DNA of 52,854 bases from JBCBSZ01 sp039185015 (GCA_039185015.1 JBCDAU010000038.1:1-52854), one strand, 5' to 3'; counted from the first letter of the stretch, positions 33,595 through 44,571 are shown. Made by a program: numbers and translations. Notes: generated from the sequence alone by a model not told the origin.

Positions 33595-35241
33595 GTGGCA
33601 CTCGACGAGGACCGAGACGACGGGATGCGACGCGACGAGGACCCGGACCTGGAGGACCTCGCCGACGACTCCGATCTGGACGACCTGCCGGATCCGACGA
33701 GGCGGGGATTCGACATCTGGCTGCTCACCGACGAGCGCATGCTCCGGGTCGTCTCCGGCCTGGGTGTCGCGATCGCCGTCATGGTCTGGCCGGATCGCAC
33801 CGACCGGGTCCTGCTGGCACTGCTCGGCGGGTTCATCGCGGCCAGCTCGTTCAGCATGGGCCGCGCCGCCCTCGCCGACCGACCCCGCCGGCTTCCCGAC
33901 GTCGCGCTGGCGCTCGTCGGCCTCATCGGCGGCGGGCTCCTGCTGGTCTTCCCGGGGCGCTCACTCGTGCTGATCGCTCGGCTCGCGGCCGCCGCCCTCG
34001 CCGTCGTGACCGTGAAGCGGCTCGGGGAGGACCTGCGCCGGACGGACGGCGACGGACCGGCCTGGCCGATCGCGCGCACGATCGCGCTCCTCTGCGTCGC
34101 GGCGGCGCTCGCGATCTTCCCGAGCGAGCTGCTCGCCACGGCCACCGCCCTGATCGCGCTGGCGTGGGCGGCGGTGGGTCTGCTCTCGCTGCGGGACATC
34201 ATGGTCGAGCACGAACCCGGTACCGAGCGTCGGGCGGATGCGCTCGTGACCGCCTGGCTCGACGAGCAGGCCCAGACGCCGGCCGACCGCCAGGTGCTCT
34301 ACGCCAAGATCCTCTACGAGGGCCCGACCCTCTCGCTCCGGCTCGCACGCTTCATCACCCTGATGGCCCTCGCCTCGGCGATCGCTTCGATGGGCGTCAT
34401 CACCGACTCGACCGCCGTCGTGATCGGCGCCATGCTGATCGCGCCGCTCATGACCCCGCTGATGGCGGTCGCGGTGAGCGTGGTCATGGGCTGGCCGAGG
34501 CGCCTCGCGCGAAGCGCCGCCGTGGCCGGCGGCGGCATCGTGCTCTCGATCGCCATCGGCATCGTGCTCGGCGCGGTGGTGCCGGCGGTGATCGACGTCT
34601 CGACCAACAGCCAGATCATCGCTCGCTCGTCGCCGACCACGCTCGATCTGATCATCGCGGTCGCGGCGGGTGCCGCAGGCGCCTACGGGCTGTCGCGCTC
34701 TGATGTCTCCGACGCGCTCCCCGGCGTGGCGATCGCGATCTCGCTCGTACCGCCGCTGTCGGTCGTGGGCATCGCGTGGTCGCAGGGAGCGTGGCAGGAG
34801 GGCAACGGCGCGCTCCTGCTGTTCGTCACCAACGCGCTCGCGATCATCGTCGTCGGTGGCATCACGTTCATCCTCACCGGGGTCACCCCGGTCCGGCGAG
34901 TCACCGATCACCAGTTCCGCGTGCGCACGGCGTCTGCGGCGATCGCGGCGCTCGCCGTGATCGTCGTCGGTGCGCTGGCGCTCAACGGCGCGCAGGTCAC
35001 GGCCAACGCCCTGGCCTTCGGCCGGGCCCAGGACGCCGCGGTCGCCTGGATCGACGAGGCGCCGCGCCACGACCTGGTCGAGGTCCGGATCGACGGCTCG
35101 GAGATCACCGCCGTCATCGTCGGCCCACCCGCCGACAGCCCGACCGCCGAGGCTCTCCGCGAACGGCTCGTCGACCGCTTCGGTGAGGACGTCGTGGTCG
35201 TGGTGCGGTTGCTGGTCGAGCAGCGCGACGTCGCCGGCTGA
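33595..35241 (+). CDS. DUF389 (TIGR00341-type) multi-pass membrane protein
   Basis: The protein has 548 residues from GTG 33595, chosen over GTG 33562 by spacing to a -10-like box. After an acidic N-terminus (DEDRDDG through DLDDLPDPT) it has two hydrophobic blocks. The second carries the DUF389 signature ASIASMGVITDSTAVVIGAMLIAPLMTPLMAV, followed by several helices and a conserved GLSRSDVSDALPGVAIAISLVPPLSVVG region. The C-terminal soluble tail is about 100 residues with a DUF389-like alpha/beta fold. The family's function is not established; transport or osmotic roles have been suggested. Only positions of hydrophobic segments are seen; counts are approximate (about 10-11 helices). Confidence 0.88.
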   Translation: MALDEDRDDGMRRDEDPDLEDLADDSDLDDLPDPTRRGFDIWLLTDERMLRVVSGLGVAIAVMVWPDRTDRVLLALLGGFIAASSFSMGRAALADRPRRLPDVALALVGLIGGGLLLVFPGRSLVLIARLAAAALAVVTVKRLGEDLRRTDGDGPAWPIARTIALLCVAAALAIFPSELLATATALIALAWAAVGLLSLRDIMVEHEPGTERRADALVTAWLDEQAQTPADRQVLYAKILYEGPTLSLRLARFITLMALASAIASMGVITDSTAVVIGAMLIAPLMTPLMAVAVSVVMGWPRRLARSAAVAGGGIVLSIAIGIVLGAVVPAVIDVSTNSQIIARSSPTTLDLIIAVAAGAAGAYGLSRSDVSDALPGVAIAISLVPPLSVVGIAWSQGAWQEGNGALLLFVTNALAIIVVGGITFILTGVTPVRRVTDHQFRVRTASAAIAALAVIVVGALALNGAQVTANALAFGRAQDAAVAWIDEAPRHDLVEVRIDGSEITAVIVGPPADSPTAEALRERLVDRFGEDVVVVVRLLVEQRDVAG

Positions 35242-35317
35242 CGGCGACCCTTTTCGTCGAGGTCGCGTCGTCGGGTTAGCGTCGCCGACCGGGGGCGTCA
35301 CCGGGGAAGGGGCAGCC

Positions 35318-36184
35318 ATGAGGTTCGGACTCGCGTTCGCGAGCAGCATCGGGATCGAGCACGCCGACGTGCTCGAGATCTGTCGGCGGGCGGAGGCCGC
35401 CGGGTTCGAGTCGCTCTGGGGCGGTGAGCACGTGATCCTCCCGTCCAGCATCCAGTCGAAGTACCCGTACACCGCCGACGGCAAGATCCCGGCCACCAAC
35501 GACACGGTGATCCCCGACCCGCTGATCTGGCTCGCGTTCGCTGCTGCGGCCGCACCGACGATGCGGCTCGGCACCTGCATCCTCATCGTCCCGCAGCGCA
35601 ACCCGCTCGTCCTCGCCAAGGAGCTCGCGACGCTCGACCGCCTCTCGGGCGGCAAGGTCGAGCTCGGCCTCGGGGTCGGGTGGCTGAAGGAGGAGTTCGA
35701 CGCGCTCGGCGTGCCCTGGGAACGCCGCGGCGCTCGCAACGACGAGTACATCGAGGCGATGCGGTTGCTGTGGTCAGGCCCCGAGGTCGAGTTCCACGGC
35801 GAGTTCGTCGACTTCCCCGAGGTGACCTGCAGCCCGCGGCCGATCCAGGAGTCGATCCCGATCCTGGTCGGCGGCGACACCGATGCCGCCCTCAGGCGAG
35901 CCGTGCGCCTCGCCGACGGCTACTTCCCGGGCGAGGGTGACGTCGAGCGGCTGACCGGCCTGATCACCCGTCTCCGTCAGATGGCCGAGGACGCAGGCCG
36001 CGATCCCGACTCGATCGAGATCAACGCCATGTTCGGCGCGCACATGGGCGACCCGAAGGCAGGGGTCGAGCAGCTCATCGAGGCCGGCGTCGGTCGGGCG
36101 ATGGTGCCGGCGTTCTTCTTCGCCGGTGACGGTGGTCTCGACCGCATGGAGGCCTTCGCCGAAGCGGCCATCGGCGCCACCTGA
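35318..36184 (+). CDS. LLM-class F420-dependent oxidoreductase
   Basis: The protein has 288 residues from ATG 35318, after GGGGAAGGGG. It has the luciferase-like TIM barrel. MRFGLAFASSIG, GFESLWGGEHVILPSS, RLGTCILIVPQRNPLVLAKELATLD and LGLGVGWLKEEFDALGVPW are typical of the F420-dependent members of this family (for example Rv2161c-like). The length is 40-50 residues below the longer LLM enzymes. It likely reduces or oxidises a carbonyl or alcohol with F420 as hydride carrier. A SDR gene follows 28 bp downstream, so the two probably form an operon. TAGCGT at 35277-35282 is a candidate -10 box. Confidence 0.88.
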   Translation: MRFGLAFASSIGIEHADVLEICRRAEAAGFESLWGGEHVILPSSIQSKYPYTADGKIPATNDTVIPDPLIWLAFAAAAAPTMRLGTCILIVPQRNPLVLAKELATLDRLSGGKVELGLGVGWLKEEFDALGVPWERRGARNDEYIEAMRLLWSGPEVEFHGEFVDFPEVTCSPRPIQESIPILVGGDTDAALRRAVRLADGYFPGEGDVERLTGLITRLRQMAEDAGRDPDSIEINAMFGAHMGDPKAGVEQLIEAGVGRAMVPAFFFAGDGGLDRMEAFAEAAIGAT

Positions 36185-36212
36185 TCACGATCGAACCGAA
36201 AGGGACATCACC

Positions 36213-36962
36213 GTGCAGAGCTTCGAGTTGAGTGGCCAGGTCGCCGTCATCACCGGCGGCGGCCAGGGCATCGGCGAGGGCATCGCCAAGGGCTTCGCCG
36301 ACCGAGGGGCGGCGGTCGTCGTCGCCGCCCGCAGCGCCGATCGCATCGCGCGGGTCGCCGACGACATCACGGCCGGGGGTGGTCGAGCCCTCGCCGTGCC
36401 GACCGACGTCACCGACCGAGGTCAGCTGGAGGCCCTGGCCGATGCCGCCGTCTCGACCTTCGGCGGCCTCGACATCTGGGTCAACAACGCCGGCGGGTCG
36501 CCGCTGCAGGCGCCGCTGCGGGAGCTGACCGAGGCGGACTGGGACGCCTGCCTGAACCTCAACCTCACGGCGCTGTGGAAGGCCTCCGTGATCGCCGCTG
36601 ACCGAATGACCGAGGGGGGCTGCATCATCAACGTCACCTCGCCGGCCGCCGATCGGGCCGTGCCCGGCAGCGGCCACTACTCGGCGGCGAAGGCGGGCGT
36701 GAACGCGCTGACCCGCACGATGTCGGTCGAGCTCGCCCCCGAGATCCGCGTCAACGGGATCGCACCCGGATACGTGCCCACCGAGGTGATGCTGAGCGCG
36801 CTCGACACCGACATCCCGGCCCTGGAGAAGATGGCCGAGAAGCGGATCCCGATGCAGCGCCTCGGCACGCCCGACGACATGGCGTCGTGCGCGATCTACC
36901 TCGCCAGCGAGGCGGGCAGCTGGGTGACAGGGCAGACGCTGACCATCGCCGGCGGCCTCTGA
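36213..36962 (+). CDS. Short-chain dehydrogenase/reductase
   Basis: The protein has 249 residues from GTG 36213, with AAAGGGA 8 nt upstream. Cofactor motif TGGGQGIGEGIA, NNAG at about 90, catalytic Ser in NVTSPAADR, and YSAAK (Tyr and Lys of the active site) are all present. PGYVPTEVM follows. It looks like a classical NAD(P)-dependent SDR (FabG-like). It is co-oriented with the LLM oxidoreductase and may act on the same kind of substrate. It ends 20 bp from the convergent sdhB. Confidence 0.92.
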   Translation: MQSFELSGQVAVITGGGQGIGEGIAKGFADRGAAVVVAARSADRIARVADDITAGGGRALAVPTDVTDRGQLEALADAAVSTFGGLDIWVNNAGGSPLQAPLRELTEADWDACLNLNLTALWKASVIAADRMTEGGCIINVTSPAADRAVPGSGHYSAAKAGVNALTRTMSVELAPEIRVNGIAPGYVPTEVMLSALDTDIPALEKMAEKRIPMQRLGTPDDMASCAIYLASEAGSWVTGQTLTIAGGL

Positions 36963-36982
36963 TCCGCCCGACGGCGGTGGCG

Positions 36983-37758
36983 TCACATGTGCTGGCCGGC
37001 GAGCTTCCGGTTCTTGCCCATCGCCGAGACGTAGTCGCGGTTCATCATGGCGATGAAGTCGATGGAGATCTCCTTCGGGCAGGCCTCTTCGCACTCACCG
37101 TGGTTCGTGCAGGACCCGAAGAACGACTCCATGGTGTCGACCATGTTCTTCACCCGGCTGTAGCGCTCGGCCTGCCCCTGGGGGAGCAGCGCGAGGTGCT
37201 GGACCTTCGCCGAGGTGAAGAGCTGGGCCGCCGAGTTCGGGCAGGCCGCCACGCAGGCACCGCAGCCGATGCAGGCGGCGGCGTCCATGGCCGCGTCGGC
37301 CGCGTCCTTGGGGATCAGCTGCAGGTTGGCGTCGGGGGCGGCGCCGGTCGGAGCGGAGATGTAGCCGCCGGACTCGACGATGCGATCGAACGCCTGCCGG
37401 TCGACGGCGCAGTCCTTGATGACCGGGAAGCCGGCGGCACGCCACGGCTCGATGGTGATCATGTCGCCGTCGTTGAACACCCGCATGTGGAGCTGGCATG
37501 CCGCCGCACCCTTGACGGGGCCGTGGGCCCGGCCGTTGATCATGAGACCGCAGGTGCCGCAGATGCCTTCACGGCAGTCCGACTCGAAGGTGATGGGCTC
37601 GTCGCCCGCCTCGATCAGCCGCTCGTTCACGACGTCGAGCATCTCGAGGAAGGACATGTCGTCCTTGATGCCCGGAGCGTCGTAGGTCTCGAACCGCCCC
37701 GCAGCGTCCGGCGACTCCTGGCGCCAGACCTTGAGGGTCAGGTTCATCGTGGTCCCGC

Positions 37759-37762
<4 letters not shown>
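36983..37762 (-). CDS. sdhB: Succinate dehydrogenase iron-sulfur subunit
   Basis: The protein has 259 residues from GTG 37762, which overlaps the sdhA stop as GTGA; ATG 37747 (MNLTLKVWRQ) is an alternative. It carries electrons from FAD to the quinone. The [2Fe-2S] ligands are in CREGICGTCG, with a fourth Cys in AAACQLHMR. The [4Fe-4S] motif is CIGCGACVAACP and the [3Fe-4S] motif lies in CTNHGECEEACPKEI. The subunit resembles the SdhB of the Bacillus-type enzyme with one cytochrome b anchor. The operon order is sdhC-sdhA-sdhB. Confidence 0.95.
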
Positions 37763-39687
<1,925 letters not shown>

Positions 39688-39703
39688 GGCTCGACGCTCC
39701 TTG

Positions 39704-40525
39704 TCAGATCAGCGCGAGGAGCGCCGAGGCCTCCTCGAGGTAGGTGGGCTCGACGTGGTCGACGATGCCCAGGAGGACGGCGACCGGGAAGCTGACGTTG
39801 CCGATGAGGATCGCAGCAGAGACCCCGTAGGCGACGTAGCGGCGGATGTGGTTCCACATCGGACTGGTGAGTCCGAGGCTCTGGAACATCGACCAGGCCC
39901 CATGGAAGATGTGGATGGCGAGGGCGACGTTGGCGACGATGTAGATGATGGCCACCGGCACTCGCTGGAAGCTGTCGACGATGTTGTTGTAGTGGTCGGT
40001 CTTGACCCACCCGTCGCTCGTCGCTCCCCAGGTCAGGTCGAGCAGGTGGAAGATGACGTACAGGGCGATGATGACGCCCGTCCAGCGCATCGACCGCGAC
40101 GCGAAGTTCGCGGCGGCGAACTCCTGCCCACCCTCGTATCGCTTCTGACCCGTCGGGTTGGCCTTCGGGTTCGAAGCGGCGTTGAGGCGGGTGAGCGAGT
40201 ACGCCGAGTGGATGTGGAGGACGAACATCGTCAGGAGGCCGGCCCGGAGGATCCAGAGCAGGTGGGTCTTCGGGATCAGTGGCGAGCCCATCTCCTTGAG
40301 GAACTCGCCGTAGTCGAAGATGTCCTCGGCGCCCATGTAGAGCTTGAGGTTGCCCGCCATGTGCGCGAGCACGAAGCCGATCAGCCCCAGCCCGGTGAGC
40401 GCCATCACCCACTTCTTGCCGACGGCCGTCTGGTACAGGTTCAGCGGCCACGGGTACATCTTCCGCGGGGCCCGGCGGGGAGGCTCCGGCCGACGCATCC
40501 GTCGGTCCTGGGTCGGTGCAGCCAT
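39704..40525 (-). CDS. sdhC: Succinate dehydrogenase cytochrome b subunit (five-helix b558 type)
   Basis: The protein has 273 residues and is first in the sdhCAB operon. After a basic N-terminal tail (RRMRRPEPPRRAPRKMY) it has five transmembrane helices. Haem-ligand candidates are His in FVLAHMAGN, HIHSAYS, FHLLDL and HIFHGAWS, consistent with the di-haem Bacillus-type anchor (SdhC/FrdC b558 family). It anchors SdhA and SdhB at the inner face of the membrane and passes electrons to menaquinone. No SdhD is needed in this type. Confidence 0.93.
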   Translation of the reverse strand: MAAPTQDRRMRRPEPPRRAPRKMYPWPLNLYQTAVGKKWVMALTGLGLIGFVLAHMAGNLKLYMGAEDIFDYGEFLKEMGSPLIPKTHLLWILRAGLLTMFVLHIHSAYSLTRLNAASNPKANPTGQKRYEGGQEFAAANFASRSMRWTGVIIALYVIFHLLDLTWGATSDGWVKTDHYNNIVDSFQRVPVAIIYIVANVALAIHIFHGAWSMFQSLGLTSPMWNHIRRYVAYGVSAAILIGNVSFPVAVLLGIVDHVEPTYLEEASALLALI

Positions 40526-40610
40526 GTGCGGTCTCCGCGCTCGGCGACGTGTCGGTCTGGTCGGGTGCGCCGACCGGCCGGCCCGCCGAGCAGGGCACCT
40601 GATGGCGTCG

Positions 40611-40638
40611 AAGGTACCCCCGCACCGGGACCGGTGCG
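40611..40638 (-). promoter_or_regulatory. Candidate sdh promoter with palindromic operator
   Basis: Minus-strand TACCTT (40616-40611) is a candidate -10 box. A palindrome cgcaccgg-ga-ccggtgcg with 8-bp arms (40621-40638) covers the spacer and -35 region. The leader to the sdhC ATG would be about 80 nt. The palindrome could instead terminate the upstream GH2-like gene, which ends 12 bp before it. Confidence 0.4.
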
Positions 40639-40650
40639 AAACATGGCGGG

Positions 40651-42834
40651 CTAGATCAAGCTGGCCTGGTCGTGGCGCTCGACCACCTCGTCCTCGGTTC
40701 GGAGCACCAGACGGAGGCGCAGCTCACGGCCGTCCGCGGGCACGCGGTGGTCGATCGTGCCGACCTTGGAGACGCTGTCGGGCGCGATGTCGCCGGTCCA
40801 GCGCCACGTCGTCACCTCACCGTCGACGTCCAGCTCGGCGATCGCCTCGACGTCGATGAGCTCGGATCGCAGGTCGCTCACGACGTGGACGTCCTGGCGG
40901 AGGCGCTCGCCGGCTGGCAGCGAGGCGGGGAGCGCGTCGGTGAGGATCACCACCGGCCGGCAGGCCTCGCGCAGCGCGTCGAAGGCCAGCTTCGGGACCC
41001 GTTCGTGGTCGACGAGGCTCGTCGAGACGAGCGGCTGCGGATCCACGAGGCAGTGGACGCAGAACCCGCCGGAGGGTCGGTACTTGAGGCGCCGCAGGGT
41101 CTCGACGTAGTGCCGGACCAGGTCGGCCTGGGAGCGCTGGGTCGCCCGCGCCCACGAGGCGAGGGTCTCGTGGCCGTCCATCGGCTCGCGCCGCTCGAGC
41201 AGCGCCCGCCGGAGTCCGTGGCGAGACGAGAGCACGGCCCAATCGAGCTCCGGCCATCGGTCGGGCTCGCAGAAGTCGTCGGTGGTGGGCACCGCTTGCG
41301 CCCCGAACGCCCCGACGAAGCGGACGATCCGGGGGATGGTCGCAGCGAGCCGGCCGAGCTCGGCCTCGTCGCCGGCCTCCCAGCCGAGCCAGAGGTGGGT
41401 GTCGGTCCCGGCGAGCTGTGGCGGGTGGGGGAGCACACCCGAGTGGGGGATCACGGGGCGGCTCGAGTCGGCGCCCCGAAGCGCCCGCGCGACCGAGCGG
41501 TCGAGCACGGTCCGGTTCCAGCTCGGCAGCTCCTGGGTGACGAGGTCCCGGCGTCGACGCCGTCGTCGGCCTGCGGCCTCGGCCAGGACGCCGGGATCCG
41601 CGGTCCTCCCATCGGGTTCGTCGTGCCCGCACCAGAGCAGGATCGACGGATGGTGACCGAGGAGGTCGACCAGGTCCTCGGCCTGGCGGGCGGCGCCCTT
41701 GCGGGTACCGCGGGCCATGCCCCGCGCCATCGGAAGGTCCTGCCACACGAGCAGGCCGACCTCGTCGGCGCGGCGATAGAGCTCGGGGCGAGCGACGTGG
41801 GTGTGGACCCGCACGAGGTCGAGTCCGGCGGTGAGCGCCAGGTCGAGGTCGGCGTGGACGTCGGCCTCGGTGACGTCGGCGATCGACCGCTTCGACGGCG
41901 GCAGGATCGCGCCCTTGAGGTAGAGGCGCTCCCCGTTGACGCGGGCCTCCCAGTTGTCGAGCTCGACGCGGCGCAGTCCGGTGCGTCGTTTGCGGAGATG
42001 GGAGAGCTCGCCGTCGACGACCGCCTCGACGCGCACGTCGTGGAGCGGCTGGTCGCCGAGGGCTCGTGGCCACCAGAGGGCCGGCTCGTCGATCGTCATC
42101 CGCCAGTCGACGTGGTTCTCGCCCTCCGCGAGCTCGTGCTCGGTCTCGGTCAGCGCGACGTCGCCGATCCCGGTGGTCGACGCTGCGCCATCGACGAGGG
42201 TGCGGAGTCGGACGGTCAGCGGCGCGGCCGCGTGGAGGCGAGCCCGGAAGCGGAGCTCGGCTCGCACGCTGTCTGCCCGCCGACACACGAGCCGGAGGCG
42301 CTCGATGCGGACCGGCCCGGTCCGCTCCAGCCGCACCGGGCGCCAGATGCCACCGGGGTTCCAGGCGGGGTCGATCAGCTCGGAGTCCTGCAGAGCCCCG
42401 GTCAGCAGCCGCTTGCGCGACCGGTCGCCGGGGGGTGGGCAGCCGACCTCGATGGCCACGACGTGCTCGTCGCGGTCCCGGAGGGGGTCGGTCACCTCGA
42501 AGCTGTGGGGGGTGAAGTAGCCCTCGGTCGGTCCGAGGTAGCCGGCGTCGAGCCAGACCTCGCTCTGGGCCATGACGCCGTCGAGGACCAGCCACCAGCG
42601 ATCGTCGGGTCCGATCTCCCGGTCGAGCTCGAAGCGGTGACGGTAGAGGAGCGGTCCCTCGGCGTCGGCGAAGTCGGGATGGTCGCGCCAGTGACCGGGC
42701 ACGGCCAGCTCCGGCCAGCCGTCGTCGTCGAGGTCGATCGCCGGGCCCGTCCGGGTGGTGGCGTCGTCGGCCGGTCGGGCGCGCCAGGGAGCACGCAGAT
42801 CGATGCGGTCGTCCTCGTGCCGCGGTCCCGCCAC
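40651..42834 (-). CDS. GH2-like (beta-mannosidase type) protein lacking the nucleophile Glu
   Basis: The protein has 727 residues from GTG 42834 (8 nt after minus-strand TACCGT; GTG 42855 also in frame). The layout is that of GH2 beta-mannosidases: a sugar-binding N-terminal domain (PGHWRDHP to RHRFELD, GYFTPHSFEVTD), an Ig-like domain and a TIM barrel (RVNGERLYLKGAILPPSKR; VRVHTHVARPELYRRADEVGLLVWQDLP). The acid/base region reads LLWCGHDEPDG, so Glu406 is kept but the preceding Asn is Asp. At the nucleophile, usually SEFG or SEYG, the sequence is RFVGAFGAQAVP: Ala509 replaces Glu. The protein may be a binding protein or a hydrolase of unusual mechanism. No signal peptide is visible. Confidence 0.82.
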   Translation of the reverse strand: MAGPRHEDDRIDLRAPWRARPADDATTRTGPAIDLDDDGWPELAVPGHWRDHPDFADAEGPLLYRHRFELDREIGPDDRWWLVLDGVMAQSEVWLDAGYLGPTEGYFTPHSFEVTDPLRDRDEHVVAIEVGCPPPGDRSRKRLLTGALQDSELIDPAWNPGGIWRPVRLERTGPVRIERLRLVCRRADSVRAELRFRARLHAAAPLTVRLRTLVDGAASTTGIGDVALTETEHELAEGENHVDWRMTIDEPALWWPRALGDQPLHDVRVEAVVDGELSHLRKRRTGLRRVELDNWEARVNGERLYLKGAILPPSKRSIADVTEADVHADLDLALTAGLDLVRVHTHVARPELYRRADEVGLLVWQDLPMARGMARGTRKGAARQAEDLVDLLGHHPSILLWCGHDEPDGRTADPGVLAEAAGRRRRRRRDLVTQELPSWNRTVLDRSVARALRGADSSRPVIPHSGVLPHPPQLAGTDTHLWLGWEAGDEAELGRLAATIPRIVRFVGAFGAQAVPTTDDFCEPDRWPELDWAVLSSRHGLRRALLERREPMDGHETLASWARATQRSQADLVRHYVETLRRLKYRPSGGFCVHCLVDPQPLVSTSLVDHERVPKLAFDALREACRPVVILTDALPASLPAGERLRQDVHVVSDLRSELIDVEAIAELDVDGEVTTWRWTGDIAPDSVSKVGTIDHRVPADGRELRLRLVLRTEDEVVERHDQASLI

Positions 42835-42842
42835 GGTGGGCG

Positions 42843-42848
42843 ACGGTA
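42843..42848 (-). promoter_or_regulatory. -10 box (TACCGT, minus strand) of GH2-like gene
   Basis: Minus-strand TACCGT ends 8 nt before GTG 42834. This favours 42834 over 42855 as the start. Confidence 0.45.
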
Positions 42849-42901
42849 GTGCCACGCGGATACGTCCCGTCGCAGCGTCCGTGCTGCGGACCTCGCCTGG
42901 G

Positions 42902-42907
42902 TAGCGT
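42902..42907 (+). promoter_or_regulatory. -10 box (TAGCGT) of AAA+ ATPase gene, leaderless type
   Basis: TAGCGT ends 6 nt before the ATG at 42914. Confidence 0.5.
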
Positions 42908-42913
42908 GGGCCC

Positions 42914-44311
42914 ATGGATCGAGCGAGCACGTTGGGGGAGCTGCGAGCGTCGGGATGGGAGTCCGTCCCGGTCAAGGAGGAGATCCGCCGCAACGCGGTG
43001 CGGAAGATCCAGGCCGGTGAGCCGTTGGTCGACGGCGTGCTCGGCTACGAGGACACCGTGCTGCCGCAGGTCGAGAACGCCGTGCTCGCCGGGCACGACG
43101 TCATCTTCCTCGGCGAGCGTGGTCAGGCGAAGACCAGGATGATCCGGTCGCTCGTCAACCTGCTCGACGAGTGGATGCCGATCGTGCAGGGCTCCGAGAT
43201 CAACGACGACCCCTACGCACCCGTGTCGGCCAAGGCCAAGCAGCTCGTCGACGAGCACGGCGACGACACGCCCATCGATTGGGTCCACCGCGACCTGCGC
43301 TTCGGCGAGAAGCTGGCGACGCCCGACACGTCGGTCGCCGACCTCATCGGCGAGGTCGATCCGATCAAGGTCGCCGAGGGCCGCTACCTGTCCGACGAGC
43401 TGACGCTCCACTACGGGCTGGTGCCCCGCACCAACCGCGGCGTCTTCGCCATCAACGAGCTCCCCGATCTCGCCGAGCGCATCCAGGTCGGCCTGCTCAA
43501 CGTGCTCGAGGAGCGCGACGTGCAGATCCGGGGTTACAAGATCCGCCTGCCGCTCGACGTCCTCCTCGTCGCCTCGGCGAACCCGGAGGACTACACCAAC
43601 CGCGGGCGCATGATCACCCCACTGAAGGATCGCTTCGGCGCCCAGATCCGGACGCACTACCCGCTCGAGGTCGACACCGAGGCCGAGATCGTCCTGCAGG
43701 AGGCCCGTCCGCTGCAGGCCGAGGGTGTCGACGTCTCCGTTCCCGACTTCATGACCGAGATCGTCGTGCAGTTCACCCACCTCGCCCGTGGGTCGAGCCA
43801 CGTGAACCAGCGCTCCGGTGTGTCGGTCCGGCTCTCGGTGGCCAACTACGAGACGCTCGTCGCCAACGCCACTCGCCGATCGCTGCGCCGAGGCGAGACC
43901 CGCGTCGTGCCCCGGGTGTCCGACCTCGAGGCGCTGACCGCCTCCACCTCGGGCAAGGTCGAGCTCGACACGCTCGACGACGGCCGCGAGGGCGCCATCG
44001 TCGAGAACCTGCTGCGGGGCTCGGTCCTCTCCGTCTTCAAGGGCTACTTCTCGCCCGAGCAGACCAAGCCGGTCGTCGATGCCTTCGACGAGGGCCGGGT
44101 CGTGCACGTCGGCGACGACGTCGGCTCCGACGACTACGTGCGCCTGCTCGGAGACGTTCCGGCGCTACGCGACCTCGTGCGCGAGCTGACCGACGACGAG
44201 TCGCCGGCTGCCGTGGCGAGCGCCGTCGAGCTGATCTTCGAGGGTCTCCACCTGTCGAAGCGGCTCAACAAGGACGCCGTCGGCGCCCGCGCCAGCTACC
44301 GGGGCCGCTGA
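42914..44311 (+). CDS. ChlI/MoxR-like AAA+ ATPase
   Basis: The protein has 465 residues. The nucleotide loop is GERGQAKT (67-74). The Walker B region GVFAINELPDLAERIQ has Asn in place of the usual Asp. VLEERDVQIRGYKIRLPLD is the helix-2/pre-sensor insert of the magnesium-chelatase group, and SANPEDYTNRGRMITPLKDRF is sensor 1 and the arginine finger region. The closest family I know is the actinobacterial Rv0958-like putative Mg-chelatase subunit, which normally sits next to a VWA-domain partner. No VWA gene is present here. Its client is therefore unknown. Confidence 0.88.
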   Translation: MDRASTLGELRASGWESVPVKEEIRRNAVRKIQAGEPLVDGVLGYEDTVLPQVENAVLAGHDVIFLGERGQAKTRMIRSLVNLLDEWMPIVQGSEINDDPYAPVSAKAKQLVDEHGDDTPIDWVHRDLRFGEKLATPDTSVADLIGEVDPIKVAEGRYLSDELTLHYGLVPRTNRGVFAINELPDLAERIQVGLLNVLEERDVQIRGYKIRLPLDVLLVASANPEDYTNRGRMITPLKDRFGAQIRTHYPLEVDTEAEIVLQEARPLQAEGVDVSVPDFMTEIVVQFTHLARGSSHVNQRSGVSVRLSVANYETLVANATRRSLRRGETRVVPRVSDLEALTASTSGKVELDTLDDGREGAIVENLLRGSVLSVFKGYFSPEQTKPVVDAFDEGRVVHVGDDVGSDDYVRLLGDVPALRDLVRELTDDESPAAVASAVELIFEGLHLSKRLNKDAVGARASYRGR

Positions 44312-44322
44312 GCCCGGCCGAG

Positions 44323-44562
44323 TCATCGGTCCAGACACCTCGAGCCGGAGCCCGGACCGGTCTCGAACGCGCGGGTCGACAGGACCCGTCCCCCAGGCTG
44401 AGCCATCGCCGCGGACATCGTGCGTTCCAGGGGCACGCCGCGGGCGACGACGTCCGGGGCCTCGTCGGCGAACGTCGATGCGTTCGTGCACGCTTCGATG
44501 ACCGCGGCGACCGCTCCACTCACGATCGACTCGAGGCGGTTTGCCCGTGGGGGAGGCCGCAC
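44323..44562 (-). CDS. Possible small ORF of unknown function (uncertain)
   Basis: A frame of 79 codons starts with GTG 44562. Its codon use is mostly G/C-ending, as in real genes nearby, and the product has a plausible helix (SIVSGAVAAVIEACTNAS) and no overlap with other genes. There is no good ribosome binding site and I recognise no family. It could be a remnant of a longer gene or chance in GC-rich DNA. Confidence 0.25.
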   Translation of the reverse strand: MRPPPRANRLESIVSGAVAAVIEACTNASTFADEAPDVVARGVPLERTMSAAMAQPGGRVLSTRAFETGPGSGSRCLDR

Positions 44563-44571
44563 GCAGCGAAC

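Noticed and set aside
40817..44107. Minus-strand open frame of 1096 codons across the GH2-like and ATPase genes
   Set aside because: It is antisense to the ATPase and out of frame with GH2. The product is Arg/Pro/Gly-rich low complexity, typical of shadow frames in GC-rich DNA.
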